Positions 11,641 to 21,539 of a stretch of DNA of 64,000 nucleotides are shown one piece after another. The notes below the pieces were generated by a model that worked only from the letters and a program-made list of their open reading frames with translations, was not told the origin of the DNA and searched no databases. The first letter of the stretch is position 1. Each line of letters begins with the position of its first letter. Origin of the DNA: Corallium rubrum (taxonomy: Eukaryota > Cnidaria > Anthozoa > Scleralcyonacea > Coralliidae). The translations under genes were made by a program, and so were the position numbers. The DNA lies in NCBI GenBank assembly GCA_964035015.1, contig OZ035998.1, positions 18,164,260-18,228,259 on the forward strand. The letters run 5' to 3'.

Positions 11641-11880
11641 AGGGGTCTTGTGAAGAAGGTGAGCGGTATTAACAACCGTATGAAGGATTTATGTAGGGAG
11701 ACTGTATATAATGTGGTGGTTTCATAAGAGTGAAGCTATATGGATGTACGCGTCAGAGTAGGGGTCTATGTGAAGAAGGTGAGCGGTATTAACAACCGTA
11801 TGAAGGATTTATGTAGGGAGACCGTATATAATGTGGTGGTTTCATAAGAGTGAAGCTATATGGATGTACGCGTCAGAGTA
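11641..11880. repeat. Two 120-bp tandem copies in the left TIR
   Basis: 11641-11760 and 11761-11880 are near-identical (GTGAAGAAGGTGAGCGG to CGCGTCAGAGTAGGG). The right TIR has one copy only, so this is a recent local duplication. Confidence 0.93.
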
Positions 11881-11956
11881 GGGATTTTTCAGCTGCCGTC
11901 TGACTGAATTTGCATATCCTTTGCAGGTGGCAATTTCTGTTTACTTTTGCCGGTTG

Positions 11957-14900
11957 TCAGTCAATAAAGGCAAACCCTATCCTGTAAAACCGCTCATCAA
12001 GGGGTCTGATGAGTTTATGCCCATATGCATAGCTACTGACACCGTCATTTAGTATATACCTTTTATCGTCGAAGCAGCTGAGAGAAATTTTGTTGACCTC
12101 GTAGGAACCCAGCTGGTGGCGTACACTTCTTATAGTTTTCATTTTGTGCTTGAGCTGCTTTTTCTCTAGTAACGTGTCCTTATAGTCGTTATGTTTTATA
12201 TTCTTACTTATAACAACCTTCTTAATTCCCTTGGCCTTCTTATCTCCTTTATTATTGTCCTTCAAGTAAGAGTACATCTTACTTTTCAACCCAATAAATT
12301 CCGTGATGGGAGTTCCGGCTGCCTCATCCTTCATCTTACCTATGACTTTCTTATTCTCTGTGAAGTGATACTCAGAGTCCACGGGGTAGTCACTGTTATC
12401 AAACTTATCACGGTCAGAGTGGAAGTCTTTATACACATCCCCAGCAGATATCTCATATAGTAGACTATCGGTATCAGTAAAAAGTAGCCTGGCCTCAGAA
12501 CCATACAGATTTCCTATATATCTGTAGTGGAAGTCATACATCAAGGTCTTGGACATGTCCAGTATACACATCCCAACGAAGGCGGGTCTGTTCAGTGTCA
12601 GACATTCCTTAATTTTATGTACGGCAACCAGGTTCTCATTAAATATTTTGCTGCTTACGAATGTTGGCTTAGAAGTTAGTTTAAGTAGTTTGTAGGGACT
12701 GGTCACAAGCCTAACGTCAACCCTTTTCCTAAGGTTTTCCATAGTCTTGCCGAAGATGCTATTGTTCATTAGTTTGAAGAAGTCTTTCTCAAACGCATTC
12801 ATGGCATGGGCCCTCTTCTGAGTGTTGTAATCGATGTACTGCTTTAACCATGGTGACTGATCGAATTCTAGCGCCCTATGGATTTTCTTTATCTTCATCC
12901 CCAGTTCCGTGTACAGCTGTAGATTCCTGTAATGTATAACGTACTTGGTTTTATCCATTAGGTTTGGGATTAGTTTATGCACTGTTCCTATTGATATGTT
13001 ATACTTGTCCTTTATGCTGCGGCAGTAGTCAGACAGCATATCCGATTCGACTTTAAGCTTTTCCGGTGCTAGAGGAAAGTCGTTATGTTTCTCATGCAGC
13101 TCGTCCGGATACTCCAGATCAACCTCAAGTATCAGACCCCGGTCAGACTTGTCACCGTACTTACTCAGGTTCACTGTGTCAGCGTCAAGCCACTTGAACC
13201 CACCAGTCGGTAGGTACTGACTCATGGCCCATCCGTAAAGGTTGTTAGCATCCAGGTACATAAGATACTTGCTTGGCATCTTCTCATCATATTTTTTCAT
13301 ATACTTATTATTGGCCATCCCATACCTGTTAGCGATATATGACGTGCCGCCCCTCATACCCTTTTCGATGAACTGGAACATATTTATGTCAGTCATCAGT
13401 TCAATTTCCACGCCAGTCATTTTTAGCATCGCATCCCAGGACAATCCGGGACTGGAGAAGTAGTGACATGGGTCCAGCTTGTAGTACTGCAGACAGGTCT
13501 TCCTAAAGTTTTCAAAAACATCAGCCAGCAGCAGCACATCTGACTTAATATACAGGTCATGGTATTCTCCCATATTACCCAACCTGAAGGTTCTCCAGAC
13601 CTTATGAGCATGTGCATATAGTCATCCTCAGAAATGTGTTCATTATTCAGGGCGCTATAGAACTCATCCTTAGTTGGTAAGCAGGTGTCCTCAAACTTTT
13701 CAAAGCTGCTCATATAGTCGTATGGATAAACTCCCTTGCGAGTCATCAGATCAAATTTCTCACCCTTAAACTCCTCAGACGTTATCACGAAAGCGTCCCT
13801 AGGTAAGTTGTCAACAAGTCGTCCTAGAGCACTGGACATGAACTGGAGACTATCTATGAACACTAGATGTCGGCCCAGCATGAATGACATATACTTCTCC
13901 ATGTTGTTAGGTATCACATTTATATCCATTCCGAATTTACCTATCTCCTGCATTATGAAGTGGCTGTCATAACCCCTTAGATTATGAAAGATTACTGGTA
14001 TTTTATCAGTAATTCTGTAAATCATATTACATTTTCTATGGGCTGATCCCCTATATTTCCCAGTTATATGGCAGTGATCTCTGACCCTAACATCTGAGTC
14101 CACATAGCTTTTACCGCATATGTGACACTCTTCTGATTTTTCATATTCATAAGTCTCAGCTTTAGTCATGGTCATATCTTTATTGAAGGATTTCTCCTTC
14201 ACACTCCGACAGTAGGTAACCTCCTTCAGCATCCTTTTCATAAACTTATAGACAGCGTTCTTACCTCTGTAGACCTTAACCGGTTTGCTAAAGCTGTCAT
14301 CAACACAGCATACCACCTTATATGAGAATCCACAGTCTACATGCCTCTGATACTCTTGTGTGTAGGACTTACTATCATCTTTGCTAGGTGTGTTATTATG
14401 CATCACCAGGGCTTCGAAGTCAGCATATATAACGAAAGGTACTTCAAGCTGCTTACGGTGGTTGATGAATGTGAGTTTGTTCTCACTCTCCTCAGGCATC
14501 TTTATAGCCTGTTTACCATTCACCACAATACAGTTCTCACTATGGGCTGACAGTATAGCATCTGAGCTGAAGCACTGTAGGCAATGCATGCAGAAATGCT
14601 TCCTCTCCTTATGCTTGATCTTTAGATACATGAACTTATTAAAGTCCTTAATCAACACATAATGCCTATCAATAAGCAGTAGGTTCATGCAGAGTTCATG
14701 TTTTTCCTTGGACACATATATTGGGTAAGCCTGCCAACCCTCATACCCGAACACATTTATGCGTATGTTATTTTGCGTTTCTATTTTACTATACTGTCTT
14801 GTTTCGACTGGGAACTTAACACCAGTGTAGTCCAGAGTAGGTAGTAAGGCTTTATCAGTTTTCTTGATTCTTTCCGGATGTGTGTTCTGTGGGTTCAGGT

Positions 14901-15405
14901 ATCTGATATGGCACCATCTAAAACATTCGTTGTCACTGTTCTGTATATTTATCAGCCCCTTTGCAGGGTTCCTCAACTCTTTAGGGAGTTCCGCATAACT
15001 ACTACCTTGTAACGGCCTATAGGCTACCACATTAAGATAATGACTCATGATGCTATCTATGACCCAACCACTACCTTCAGAGGTCCATGACTCGTATAGG
15101 TTCAGCATATTCTGACCTCCCACTGCTGCTAGGGACTGCAGATGACTTTTGTCTATGGCTACAGCGGCTTTACTCCCAAAGTAGACATCCTTGAAGAGGA
15201 AATCGCCATTATTTTGTTCCTTCTTCAGTTTTATCTTCAGCATTTCCGCAAACTTTATACCGCCAATACCCTCCATCTCAATTTCAAGCACTCTGCGGAC
15301 TAGACTTCTCGTCTGATCTATTTCAGACTCAGGATCACCTCTGTCTATGATACTAATTTCCAAACCCCTGGTATAACCCTTAAGAGCCCTTCTAGCCTCA
15401 ACAAC
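11957..15405 (-). pseudogene. POLB: Outer Polinton DNA polymerase B, main part (interrupted and frameshifted)
   Basis: Family B DNA polymerase of the protein-primed/organellar-viral type (DNA_pol_B_2), expected to replicate the linear element. The upstream part (to about 13612) has the 3'-5' exonuclease motif I (Y-A-D-F-E-A), motif II (N-L-R-G-Y-D-S-H) and an embedded C-x2-C ... H-C-H cluster. The downstream part has polymerase motif A (D-A-N-N-L-Y-G-W), motif B (K-L-M-N-N-S-x-F-G-K) and motif C (F-T-D-T-D-S). A one-base shift near 13610-13617 separates the two halves. The first ~48 codons are at 32733-32876, on the other side of the inner element, in register. Without the breaks the length would be close to the inner copy's 1182 residues. 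The 3' end lies inside the left TIR, so a C-terminal fragment is duplicated at 46070. It is most likely non-functional. Confidence 0.93.
15400..15405. repeat. Target site duplication of inner Polinton, left (AACAAC)
   Basis: AACAAC immediately before the first base of the inner TIR; the same 6-mer follows the right end at 32733-32738. Only one copy belongs to the ancestral polymerase gene, where it encodes two Val codons on the minus strand. Confidence 0.93.
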
Positions 15406-15904
15406 AGTAGTATAGAACTTGAGGGTACCAGCACACTTTTTTTTACCAACAAAGACAGCCCCCAGATGATCAGATTTGGCAAGGAGGGTTGCCCAAAACG
15501 GTAAGCTTTTTTAAAAAAATTTTTAAGTATAAGAAAGAGGGACGAAAAAGGACCAAAACCAAAAAAAAAAAATTCAGAATTCATCAAGAAAGGATGTTTG
15601 AAAGGGGAAAATAATTTTCGCGCCTCTCAAAACCCATTTTCGTCTGCTTATACTTCAAAAAAGTGAAAAAACGGCCCACCCTTTTGTTGGATCTGATATG
15701 AAACACCCCAAAGCGATAAGGGTTGTGGTTTTGACACACATTTCACTTACTCCCCGATTTCTGTTCCGGTACTTTTGTCTTGTGTTGGTACACATGTTTT
15801 CCCACGGTTACACCACCAGATAGCAGTCCGAGGCATGGTATGTACGGAGTGATCATGGCCACAACTTTACCAACGTCACTCTTTAACAGTTTGTCTTTTT
15901 GTAA
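15406..15904 (+). repeat. Left TIR of inner Polinton
   Basis: 499 bp that match the reverse complement of 32231-32732 almost perfectly; differences are mainly homopolymer lengths and single substitutions. The inner 160 bp is an antisense copy of the 3' end of the 195-residue gene at 31805-32392, so open frames here (for example one beginning at 15780) are not genuine gene starts. Confidence 0.95.
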
Positions 15905-15920
15905 TCATAACAATTTTAAT

Positions 15921-16676
15921 ATGGAGGGAATTGAACTTAAACCATTAGACCCAAATCATGACCCGCACCCAAATCCTGAAAATGATCAGAATGAAACAGA
16001 TTTTGGGGGTGTTGATGCTTTGGAGGACTTTTCAGAGCATAGTAATAGTGTTGAATTTGGTCATGTTATTGATGGCCCCACTGTAAATAATATGTCAGAA
16101 GACAGAACTGAGAGGATAAGAAGAAGGGCTGCATATAGAGACTGTGAGGACTTTTTTACAAATATACTAGAACTGGAACCACAATGCACTGACCCAATGT
16201 TTATTGACTATCTGATTGATAATAACATATTAAGTATATCCAGGGGGTTTAGTGAGTCTGGTTTAGTTATCGATTATTCTGTGAAACATTTGGGAGATGA
16301 TTTTCAGACAATTGGACGGGCTTTAACTGGGGAGGATGATGATTTGCTAAGGGATGGTATCAGAACACACTATGATGAGTGGACTAAGGCTAACCTAAGT
16401 AAGAAACTGAGGAAGGCTGGAGTTGTGACTGCTATTGGTTTGGGAGCGATTGCATTAGTAACTGGTCTGTCTGTAGGTCTAACCAGGAAGGGATCTGATA
16501 TAGTTCATCAGGCTAGGAAATGGGAAAAGTTACATCCATCGGAGAGAAGAGACATGATACCGTGGACAGAAATACAAACAGCTGGTGGTAAGGTAATTGT
16601 TTTCACTGGAGAGTATTTAATAGTGTTTATCATAGCGGCTGGATTATTTTCCTATCGTTACACTAAGAGAGAGTGA
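15921..16676 (+). CDS. Polinton membrane protein, RIRRR-xAYRD family (inner)
   Basis: A 251-residue protein. I start it at the ATG at 15921, preceded by TTTTAAT, because the upstream part of the frame lies in the TIR and is antisense to another gene. The N-terminal ~75 residues are acidic and disordered-looking; the centre carries RIRRRAAYRDCEDFFTNIL; a Gly/Ala/Val-rich transmembrane segment follows (about 165-190), then a second hydrophobic segment near the C terminus (about 225-245). It is clearly homologous to the outer gene at 36754-37500, which shares RIRRR.AYRD.EDFFT and VTGL.VGLTR.GSD. Here it is in the opposite orientation, beside the left TIR, and AT-richer than its neighbours, which suggests recombinational acquisition. 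Function unknown; a virion membrane or structural role is possible. Confidence 0.8.
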   Translation: MEGIELKPLDPNHDPHPNPENDQNETDFGGVDALEDFSEHSNSVEFGHVIDGPTVNNMSEDRTERIRRRAAYRDCEDFFTNILELEPQCTDPMFIDYLIDNNILSISRGFSESGLVIDYSVKHLGDDFQTIGRALTGEDDDLLRDGIRTHYDEWTKANLSKKLRKAGVVTAIGLGAIALVTGLSVGLTRKGSDIVHQARKWEKLHPSERRDMIPWTEIQTAGGKVIVFTGEYLIVFIIAAGLFSYRYTKRE

Positions 16677-16719
16677 TCTACAAACATAAGTGAGTGAAAA
16701 TATATACCTTACCGGCTAC

Positions 16720-17236
16720 AGTTGGCTTTTGTTAGTTGTAATCGGTTTCTGTTGGGTACGATCAGCTTTTGTCAGCTACAATCAGCTTTTGCCAGCTGTA
16801 ATCGGTTTCTGTTGACTGTACAATCGCTTTTGCCAGCTGTAATCGGTTTCTGTTGACTACGATCGGTTTCTGTTGGCTACGATCGGTTTCTGTTGACTGC
16901 AATCGGCTTTTGCCGGCTACGATCGGTTTTTGTTGACTGCAATCGGCTTTTGCCGGCTACGATCGGTTTTTGTTGACTGCAATCGGCTTTTGCCGGCTAT
17001 GATCGGTTTCCGACTGCTACAATCGGTTCCCGATGGGTACAGTCGGTTTCCGATGGGTACAGTCGGTTTCCGATGGGTACAATCGGTTTCCGATGGGTAC
17101 AATCGGTTTCCGACTGCTACAATCGGTTTCCGACTGCTACAATCGGTTTCCGACTGCTACAATCGGTTTCCGACTGCTACAATCGGTTTCCGACTGCTAC
17201 AATCGGTTTCCGACTGCTACAATCGGTTTCCGATGG
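16720..17236. repeat. 20-bp minisatellite (TCGGTTTCCGACTGCTACAA type)
   Basis: Tandem 20-bp units, near perfect at 17081-17230, with older 40-bp higher-order variants (CGGCTTTTGCCGGCTACGAT / CGGTTTTTGTTGACTGCAAT) to the left. It lies between two convergent genes. Open frames across it are periodic artefacts. Confidence 0.95.
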
Positions 17237-17284
17237 TGAATATTTAAGGTTTTAACGCGACACGCTTTCTTATCGTTTGATGGA

Positions 17285-17343
17285 AGTCGACAAACAAATT
17301 TAGTTAGGTGTTCTGATGAGGCTTGATATCAGCCGAAACGACT
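17285..17343 (+). ncRNA. Hammerhead-ribozyme-like core (probably degenerate)
   Basis: The + strand has CTGATGA (17313-17319), a four-pair stem II GGCT/AGCC closing a 7-nt loop (17320-17334), then GAAAC (17335-17339). This is the conserved hammerhead core in the right order and spacing. Just upstream, AACA (17293-17296) can pair with TGTT (17309-17312) as stem I, and AGTCG (17285-17289) with CGACT (17339-17343) as stem III, giving a type III layout. The expected U-H at the cleavage site after stem III reads A-C here, so cleavage activity is doubtful. It ends at the 3' edge of the polymerase gene, on the opposite strand. Confidence 0.5.
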
Positions 17344-20300
17344 CTACGAAATGATGCTTTTATGTCCATACGCGTAGGAGTTAATCCCGTCTCCCAGCAG
17401 GTATCTTTTGTCGTCAAAGCATGAGAGTGATATTTTATTTATTTCATAACTACCTAACTCATGGTTTACACTTCGAATTGTTTTCATTTTCTGAAACACT
17501 TGTTTCTTACCAAATAGTGTGTCTTTGTAGTTTTCATGTTTAATTTGTTTTTTAGTGACACTCTTTTTAATTCCCTTCGCGGTTTTGCCACCTGCTCCGT
17601 TGTCTTTTAAGTATGAATACATTTTACTTCTGAGACCAATGAACTCAACTATAGGAACGCCAGCCGCTTCGTCCTTCATCTTCCCAATAACCTTTTTGTT
17701 TGAATTGTTGTAGTAAGGTGAGCTTTCTGAATAGTCCGAGTTATCGAAAATATTTTTATTAGCCCAGAAGTCTTTGTAAACGTCTTCTGTTTCGATTTCA
17801 TATGTCAGGCTGTCCGTATCTGTAAACAACAACTTAGCATCGTTTCCATATTTTTCTAATATATAGTTGTAATGAAAATCGTACATCAATACCTTCGATA
17901 GATCTAGAATACACATACCGACATACGCCGGTCGGTTCAGCGTCAGGACTTCCTTTATCTTATGAACGGCAACCAGGTTTTCGTTGAATATTTTAGCGGA
18001 TACAAAGGTTGGTTTGGAAGCCAGCCTCAACAGCTTTTCCTCACTGGTGACCAACCGGACGTCGACACGCTTTCTCAGGTTCTCCATTGTTTTACCGAAG
18101 ACGCTGTTGTTCATTAGCTTGAAGAAGTCCTTTTCGAAGGCGTTCCTGGCAGCAGTTCTCTTCACCGTGTTGAAGTTGATGTACTGTTTCAGCCACCCCG
18201 ATTGATTGAACAACAAAACCCGGTGAACTTTTTTCACCCTTATTCCAAGCCTAACGTACAGCTGTAGGTTTCTATAGTGGACGACATACCTTTCCTTTCC
18301 CATCAGGTTGGTTACCAACTTACTCACACCACCAACACTGACACCGAACTTCCCCCTAATCTCAGAACAATACTTCGACAACATATCTTCCCGTATTTCA
18401 ATCTTCTCAGGGGCTAATGGGTAGTCGTTGTGTAGATCGTGGAGTTCAGGAGGATACTCAAGATCAACCTCAAGTATCATCCCAGTCCGACTGTCATTTT
18501 CCGGAAGTTCCCAAGCCAGGTTTTTCAGCTTACCCTCACTCATCCACTTAAATCCACCAGTCGGAAGGCACTGACTCATGGCCCAACCATATAGATTATT
18601 GGCGTCCAGATACATTATATACTTCACAGCCTCGCTCTCACTATACCCCTTCATATATGGGTTGTTTGCTTTCCCATACCTATTAGCTATGTAACTGACA
18701 CCACCTCTCAATCCTTTCTCGATGAACTGGAACATGTCGATGTCAGTCATCAGCTCCAGCTCAATCCCAGTCATCTTCAGCATAGCGTCCCATGCCAACC
18801 CAGGTGAGGTGAAATAGTGACAGGGGTCCAACCCATAGTACTGAACACAGGTCTTCCTAAAGTTCTCAAAGACGTCAGCTAACAGCAACACATCTGATTT
18901 TAGGTACACATCATGGTAGTCCCCCATTGTCCTCATTCCAAACGACTCCCAAACCTTCAAAGCGTGTTGGTAATCGGTGTCTGATATCTCCTCATCATTT
19001 AACATGCTATAAAACTCACTCTTTGGTGGTAACCCCGTTTCCTCAAACCGACTGAAGTTGTCCATGTAGTCATAGGGGTAAACACCCTTCGTCCTCATCA
19101 GGTCTGACCGGGGACCAAATTCTTCAGCTGTGTATCTAAAGGCGTCCCCTGGGAGATTTCCCACCAATTTTTCCAGGGAACTACTCATGAACTGAAAACT
19201 GTCCAGAAACACAAGGTTCTTACCTAACATGAAGGCCATGTACTTTTCCATATTATTCGGAATGACGTTAATCTCCTGTCCGAACTTTCCGATCTCCCCC
19301 ATGATGAGATGACTATCATAACCCCTCAGGTTGTGTAAGATAACTGGTATTTTATCAGTCATTCTATGATTTCTGTTACAAAGCTGATGGGCCGATCCCC
19401 GGTATCTTCCCGTCACATGACAATGGTCCCGGACCTTAACGTCTTCTGCTACATACTCTCGCCCACAGATGTGACACCCGTTGGCGTCTCTGAAGTCCGC
19501 CCTGTCGGAATCAGTCAGAATCATATCCTGGTTGAAGTGCTCTTTCCGAATACCCTTACAATACTCCACTTCTTCCAACATCTTTCTAATGAACTTGTTG
19601 ACAGCACCAGGACCTCTATACACCTGAACGGGCTTACTATACCTATCGTCATAACAACAGACAACCTTATACCCATAACCACAATCAGTATGTTTCTGAT
19701 ACTTATCCATGTACGGTCTCTTCTCTCTCTCCTCTCGGTCTGACTCCGACACCTCCGGTCTGTCGACCTTTTCCGTGATCGCCTCGAAGTCGGAATACAC
19801 AACAAACGGAACGTTTAGCTGTTTGTGGAAATTACTGTACTTCAACACGTTCTTACCGGGGTCAGGCATTCTAACAGCTTGTTTACCATTCACACTGATA
19901 CACACAGTCTGATGTTTTTTCAGAGCCTCCGTTGAGCTGAAACATTGGAGGCAGTAAACACAGAAGTGTTTTTTTCTTTTATGTTTTGTTTTGTTGTACA
20001 TAAACCTATCAAAGTCCTTGATGAGGACGTAATGTTTGTTGTTCCCGTTGGTTATAATCAGGAGGTTCATGAGGTCGGTATAACCTGTTTCCTCTGATAC
20101 GTAAACCGGAAAGGTTAGCCCGTTTTCATAACCAAAGACGTTGATACGTATTTCATTCTGTTTCTCCACCCGGTTGTACTGTTTCTGACTCACTGGGAAG
20201 CTGATTCCACTGTAATCCAGGTCGCCAACATGGTCCCGGTACCCGGATACCTTTTGTGGGTTTCTTGACACGGGAAACTTATGAGCCAGATGGCACCACA

Positions 20301-20892
20301 TAAAACACCTATCATCATTATTCTTAACGTTGATCAACCCCTTCCGACTATTCTTCAGCTCCTTAGGGAGGTCGACATAACTGGAGCCTTCCAGTGGACT
20401 GTACACAGTCAGATTAACGTAGTGACCGTCGATTGACTCCACTGTCCAGCCAGATCCCTCGCTTATCCATCGAGCTATCCTAGCCACCACCTCTTCATTC
20501 GCGGTGTCAACGTCCTGACCGATCTCATTACCGTTGATTATAGTTTTGATGTGGCTGTTGAAGTGAGCCGTCTTATAAGTTGTTCCGCCGGACACCTCCT
20601 TCTCAAGCGTCACAACCAGCGTCTCAGCGAACTTCAGTCCCCTCATTTCAGTCAGCTCCCGACGTAGTAACCGTACCACATCATTCCTGAGGGCGTTTAC
20701 CTGTTCCAGTGGGTGTTGAGACACCACAGCACAACTGAACGACTTAGTTTTACCCCTTAGGGCTCTGTCTAACTGATTTATGTCATAACCGATTAGTCTC
20801 TCGTAGAGACGGGGGTCTATATCATCGGGATAGTCAAACATGTCAGGGTCTAAGTTGTCGTCTTGGTGGATCATGACATCTGGATCGCTCAT
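17344..20892 (-). CDS. POLB: Protein-primed family B DNA polymerase (inner, intact)
   Basis: 1182 residues, the usual length for Polinton polymerases. Motifs in order: a C2H2-like cluster at about 311-331, exonuclease motif I (SDFEA, about 367-371), an HNH-like C-H-I-C ... H-C-H-V-T-G cluster (about 473-494), exonuclease II NLRGYDSH (about 521-528), polymerase motif A DANNLYGWAMS (about 763-773), motif B KLMNNSVFGKT (about 925-935) and motif C FTDTDS (about 1023-1028). All catalytic Asp residues are present. It is about two thirds identical to the outer copy by eye and ends slightly earlier. The start ATG at 20892 follows TTATAACG. The first 50 bases overlap the 3' end of the zinc-ribbon gene upstream. 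It replicates the element's linear DNA, by family knowledge. Confidence 0.97.
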   Translation of the reverse strand: MSDPDVMIHQDDNLDPDMFDYPDDIDPRLYERLIGYDINQLDRALRGKTKSFSCAVVSQHPLEQVNALRNDVVRLLRRELTEMRGLKFAETLVVTLEKEVSGGTTYKTAHFNSHIKTIINGNEIGQDVDTANEEVVARIARWISEGSGWTVESIDGHYVNLTVYSPLEGSSYVDLPKELKNSRKGLINVKNNDDRCFMWCHLAHKFPVSRNPQKVSGYRDHVGDLDYSGISFPVSQKQYNRVEKQNEIRINVFGYENGLTFPVYVSEETGYTDLMNLLIITNGNNKHYVLIKDFDRFMYNKTKHKRKKHFCVYCLQCFSSTEALKKHQTVCISVNGKQAVRMPDPGKNVLKYSNFHKQLNVPFVVYSDFEAITEKVDRPEVSESDREEREKRPYMDKYQKHTDCGYGYKVVCCYDDRYSKPVQVYRGPGAVNKFIRKMLEEVEYCKGIRKEHFNQDMILTDSDRADFRDANGCHICGREYVAEDVKVRDHCHVTGRYRGSAHQLCNRNHRMTDKIPVILHNLRGYDSHLIMGEIGKFGQEINVIPNNMEKYMAFMLGKNLVFLDSFQFMSSSLEKLVGNLPGDAFRYTAEEFGPRSDLMRTKGVYPYDYMDNFSRFEETGLPPKSEFYSMLNDEEISDTDYQHALKVWESFGMRTMGDYHDVYLKSDVLLLADVFENFRKTCVQYYGLDPCHYFTSPGLAWDAMLKMTGIELELMTDIDMFQFIEKGLRGGVSYIANRYGKANNPYMKGYSESEAVKYIMYLDANNLYGWAMSQCLPTGGFKWMSEGKLKNLAWELPENDSRTGMILEVDLEYPPELHDLHNDYPLAPEKIEIREDMLSKYCSEIRGKFGVSVGGVSKLVTNLMGKERYVVHYRNLQLYVRLGIRVKKVHRVLLFNQSGWLKQYINFNTVKRTAARNAFEKDFFKLMNNSVFGKTMENLRKRVDVRLVTSEEKLLRLASKPTFVSAKIFNENLVAVHKIKEVLTLNRPAYVGMCILDLSKVLMYDFHYNYILEKYGNDAKLLFTDTDSLTYEIETEDVYKDFWANKNIFDNSDYSESSPYYNNSNKKVIGKMKDEAAGVPIVEFIGLRSKMYSYLKDNGAGGKTAKGIKKSVTKKQIKHENYKDTLFGKKQVFQKMKTIRSVNHELGSYEINKISLSCFDDKRYLLGDGINSYAYGHKSIIS

Positions 20893-21508
20893 CGTTATAA
20901 CAGGGGTGATTACATTTCGTTAGGTGTTGTCTCAACCACTTGGTGTAGAACCTGTCCGGGGTACGATCCCAACCAAGTTCTTTATACACAATCCCGAACA
21001 GATTGTTATCAAACAGATCCTTCGTTCTCCCCTTTTTAAGATCCCTCAAACCACCCAATAACTCAATTCCTCTCCTTGAGCACAATCTGATGATGTAATA
21101 ATTGTATCTGGACACATTACGACCTCTTATCAGACCCTTACTTCTCATCACCCGAAGAATCTTGGAAAAGTCGGATAAGACAACGTCAACGGCTGTATCC
21201 CTGACAACTCTGGTGAGTCTCTTCCTCATCCAACTATTTCTCGAATGCTCACTTCTACGACCGGCCGCCCGGTATCTCCCGACGACATATCCATACTCCG
21301 TGTCACCACATCCTGGACAGGAATACATCTCAGTTCTCACCTTCACACGGAATCTGGAACAATCCTCACACCACAACTTCGTACTACATCTGGGTGGATC
21401 CCAAGCTGGGGCTACTAACTCAATCCCCATCTGCTTACAGACCCATTCAACGCTTGAGGACGGTAAATCCCTCAGCCCCTTCGGTAAGTCCGACAAGAAA
21501 ACAGACAT
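20843..21508 (-). CDS. VLTF3-like zinc-ribbon transcription factor (inner)
   Basis: 221 residues. The N-terminal part has a zinc ribbon (C-E-D-C ... C-P-G-C, about residues 48-69), then a basic linker. A conserved C-terminal block reads R-Y-N-Y-Y-I-I-R-L-C-S-R-R-G-I, then LLGGLRDLKKGRTK, then D-N-N-L-F ... YKELGW. Zinc ribbon plus an N-Y-x-x-x-R-L ... K-K ... D-x-x-x-x-x-x-x-x-L-G-W tail is the pattern I associate with poxvirus late transcription factor 3 and its relatives in large DNA viruses and polinton-like viruses; this is by eye, not by search. The outer homologue is at 35179-35712. The ATG at 21508 follows GTTATA directly. If correct, it would activate late genes of the element. Confidence 0.6.
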   Translation of the reverse strand: MSVFLSDLPKGLRDLPSSSVEWVCKQMGIELVAPAWDPPRCSTKLWCEDCSRFRVKVRTEMYSCPGCGDTEYGYVVGRYRAAGRRSEHSRNSWMRKRLTRVVRDTAVDVVLSDFSKILRVMRSKGLIRGRNVSRYNYYIIRLCSRRGIELLGGLRDLKKGRTKDLFDNNLFGIVYKELGWDRTPDRFYTKWLRQHLTKCNHPCYNDERSRCHDPPRRQLRP

Positions 21509-21539
21509 TATAACTAAACCCTAACGAATTCCTTAAACC

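Larger units (their letters stand above)
11142..12142 (+). repeat. Left terminal inverted repeat of outer Polinton
   Basis: About 1.0 kb matching the reverse complement of 46070-47117. The outer 500 bp is nearly identical in the two copies, while the inner part, which covers the polymerase 3' coding end, differs at roughly one base in ten. This copy carries a 120-bp tandem duplication; the right copy has a different extra segment. Confidence 0.9.

Noticed and set aside
15780..15920. N-terminal extension of the inner membrane protein gene
   Set aside because: This part lies in the TIR and is antisense to the end of the gene at 31805-32392; the homologue at 36754 has no such extension.
16917..17255. 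Several open frames with GFR/SVSD repeats
   Set aside because: Periodic artefacts of the 20-bp minisatellite.
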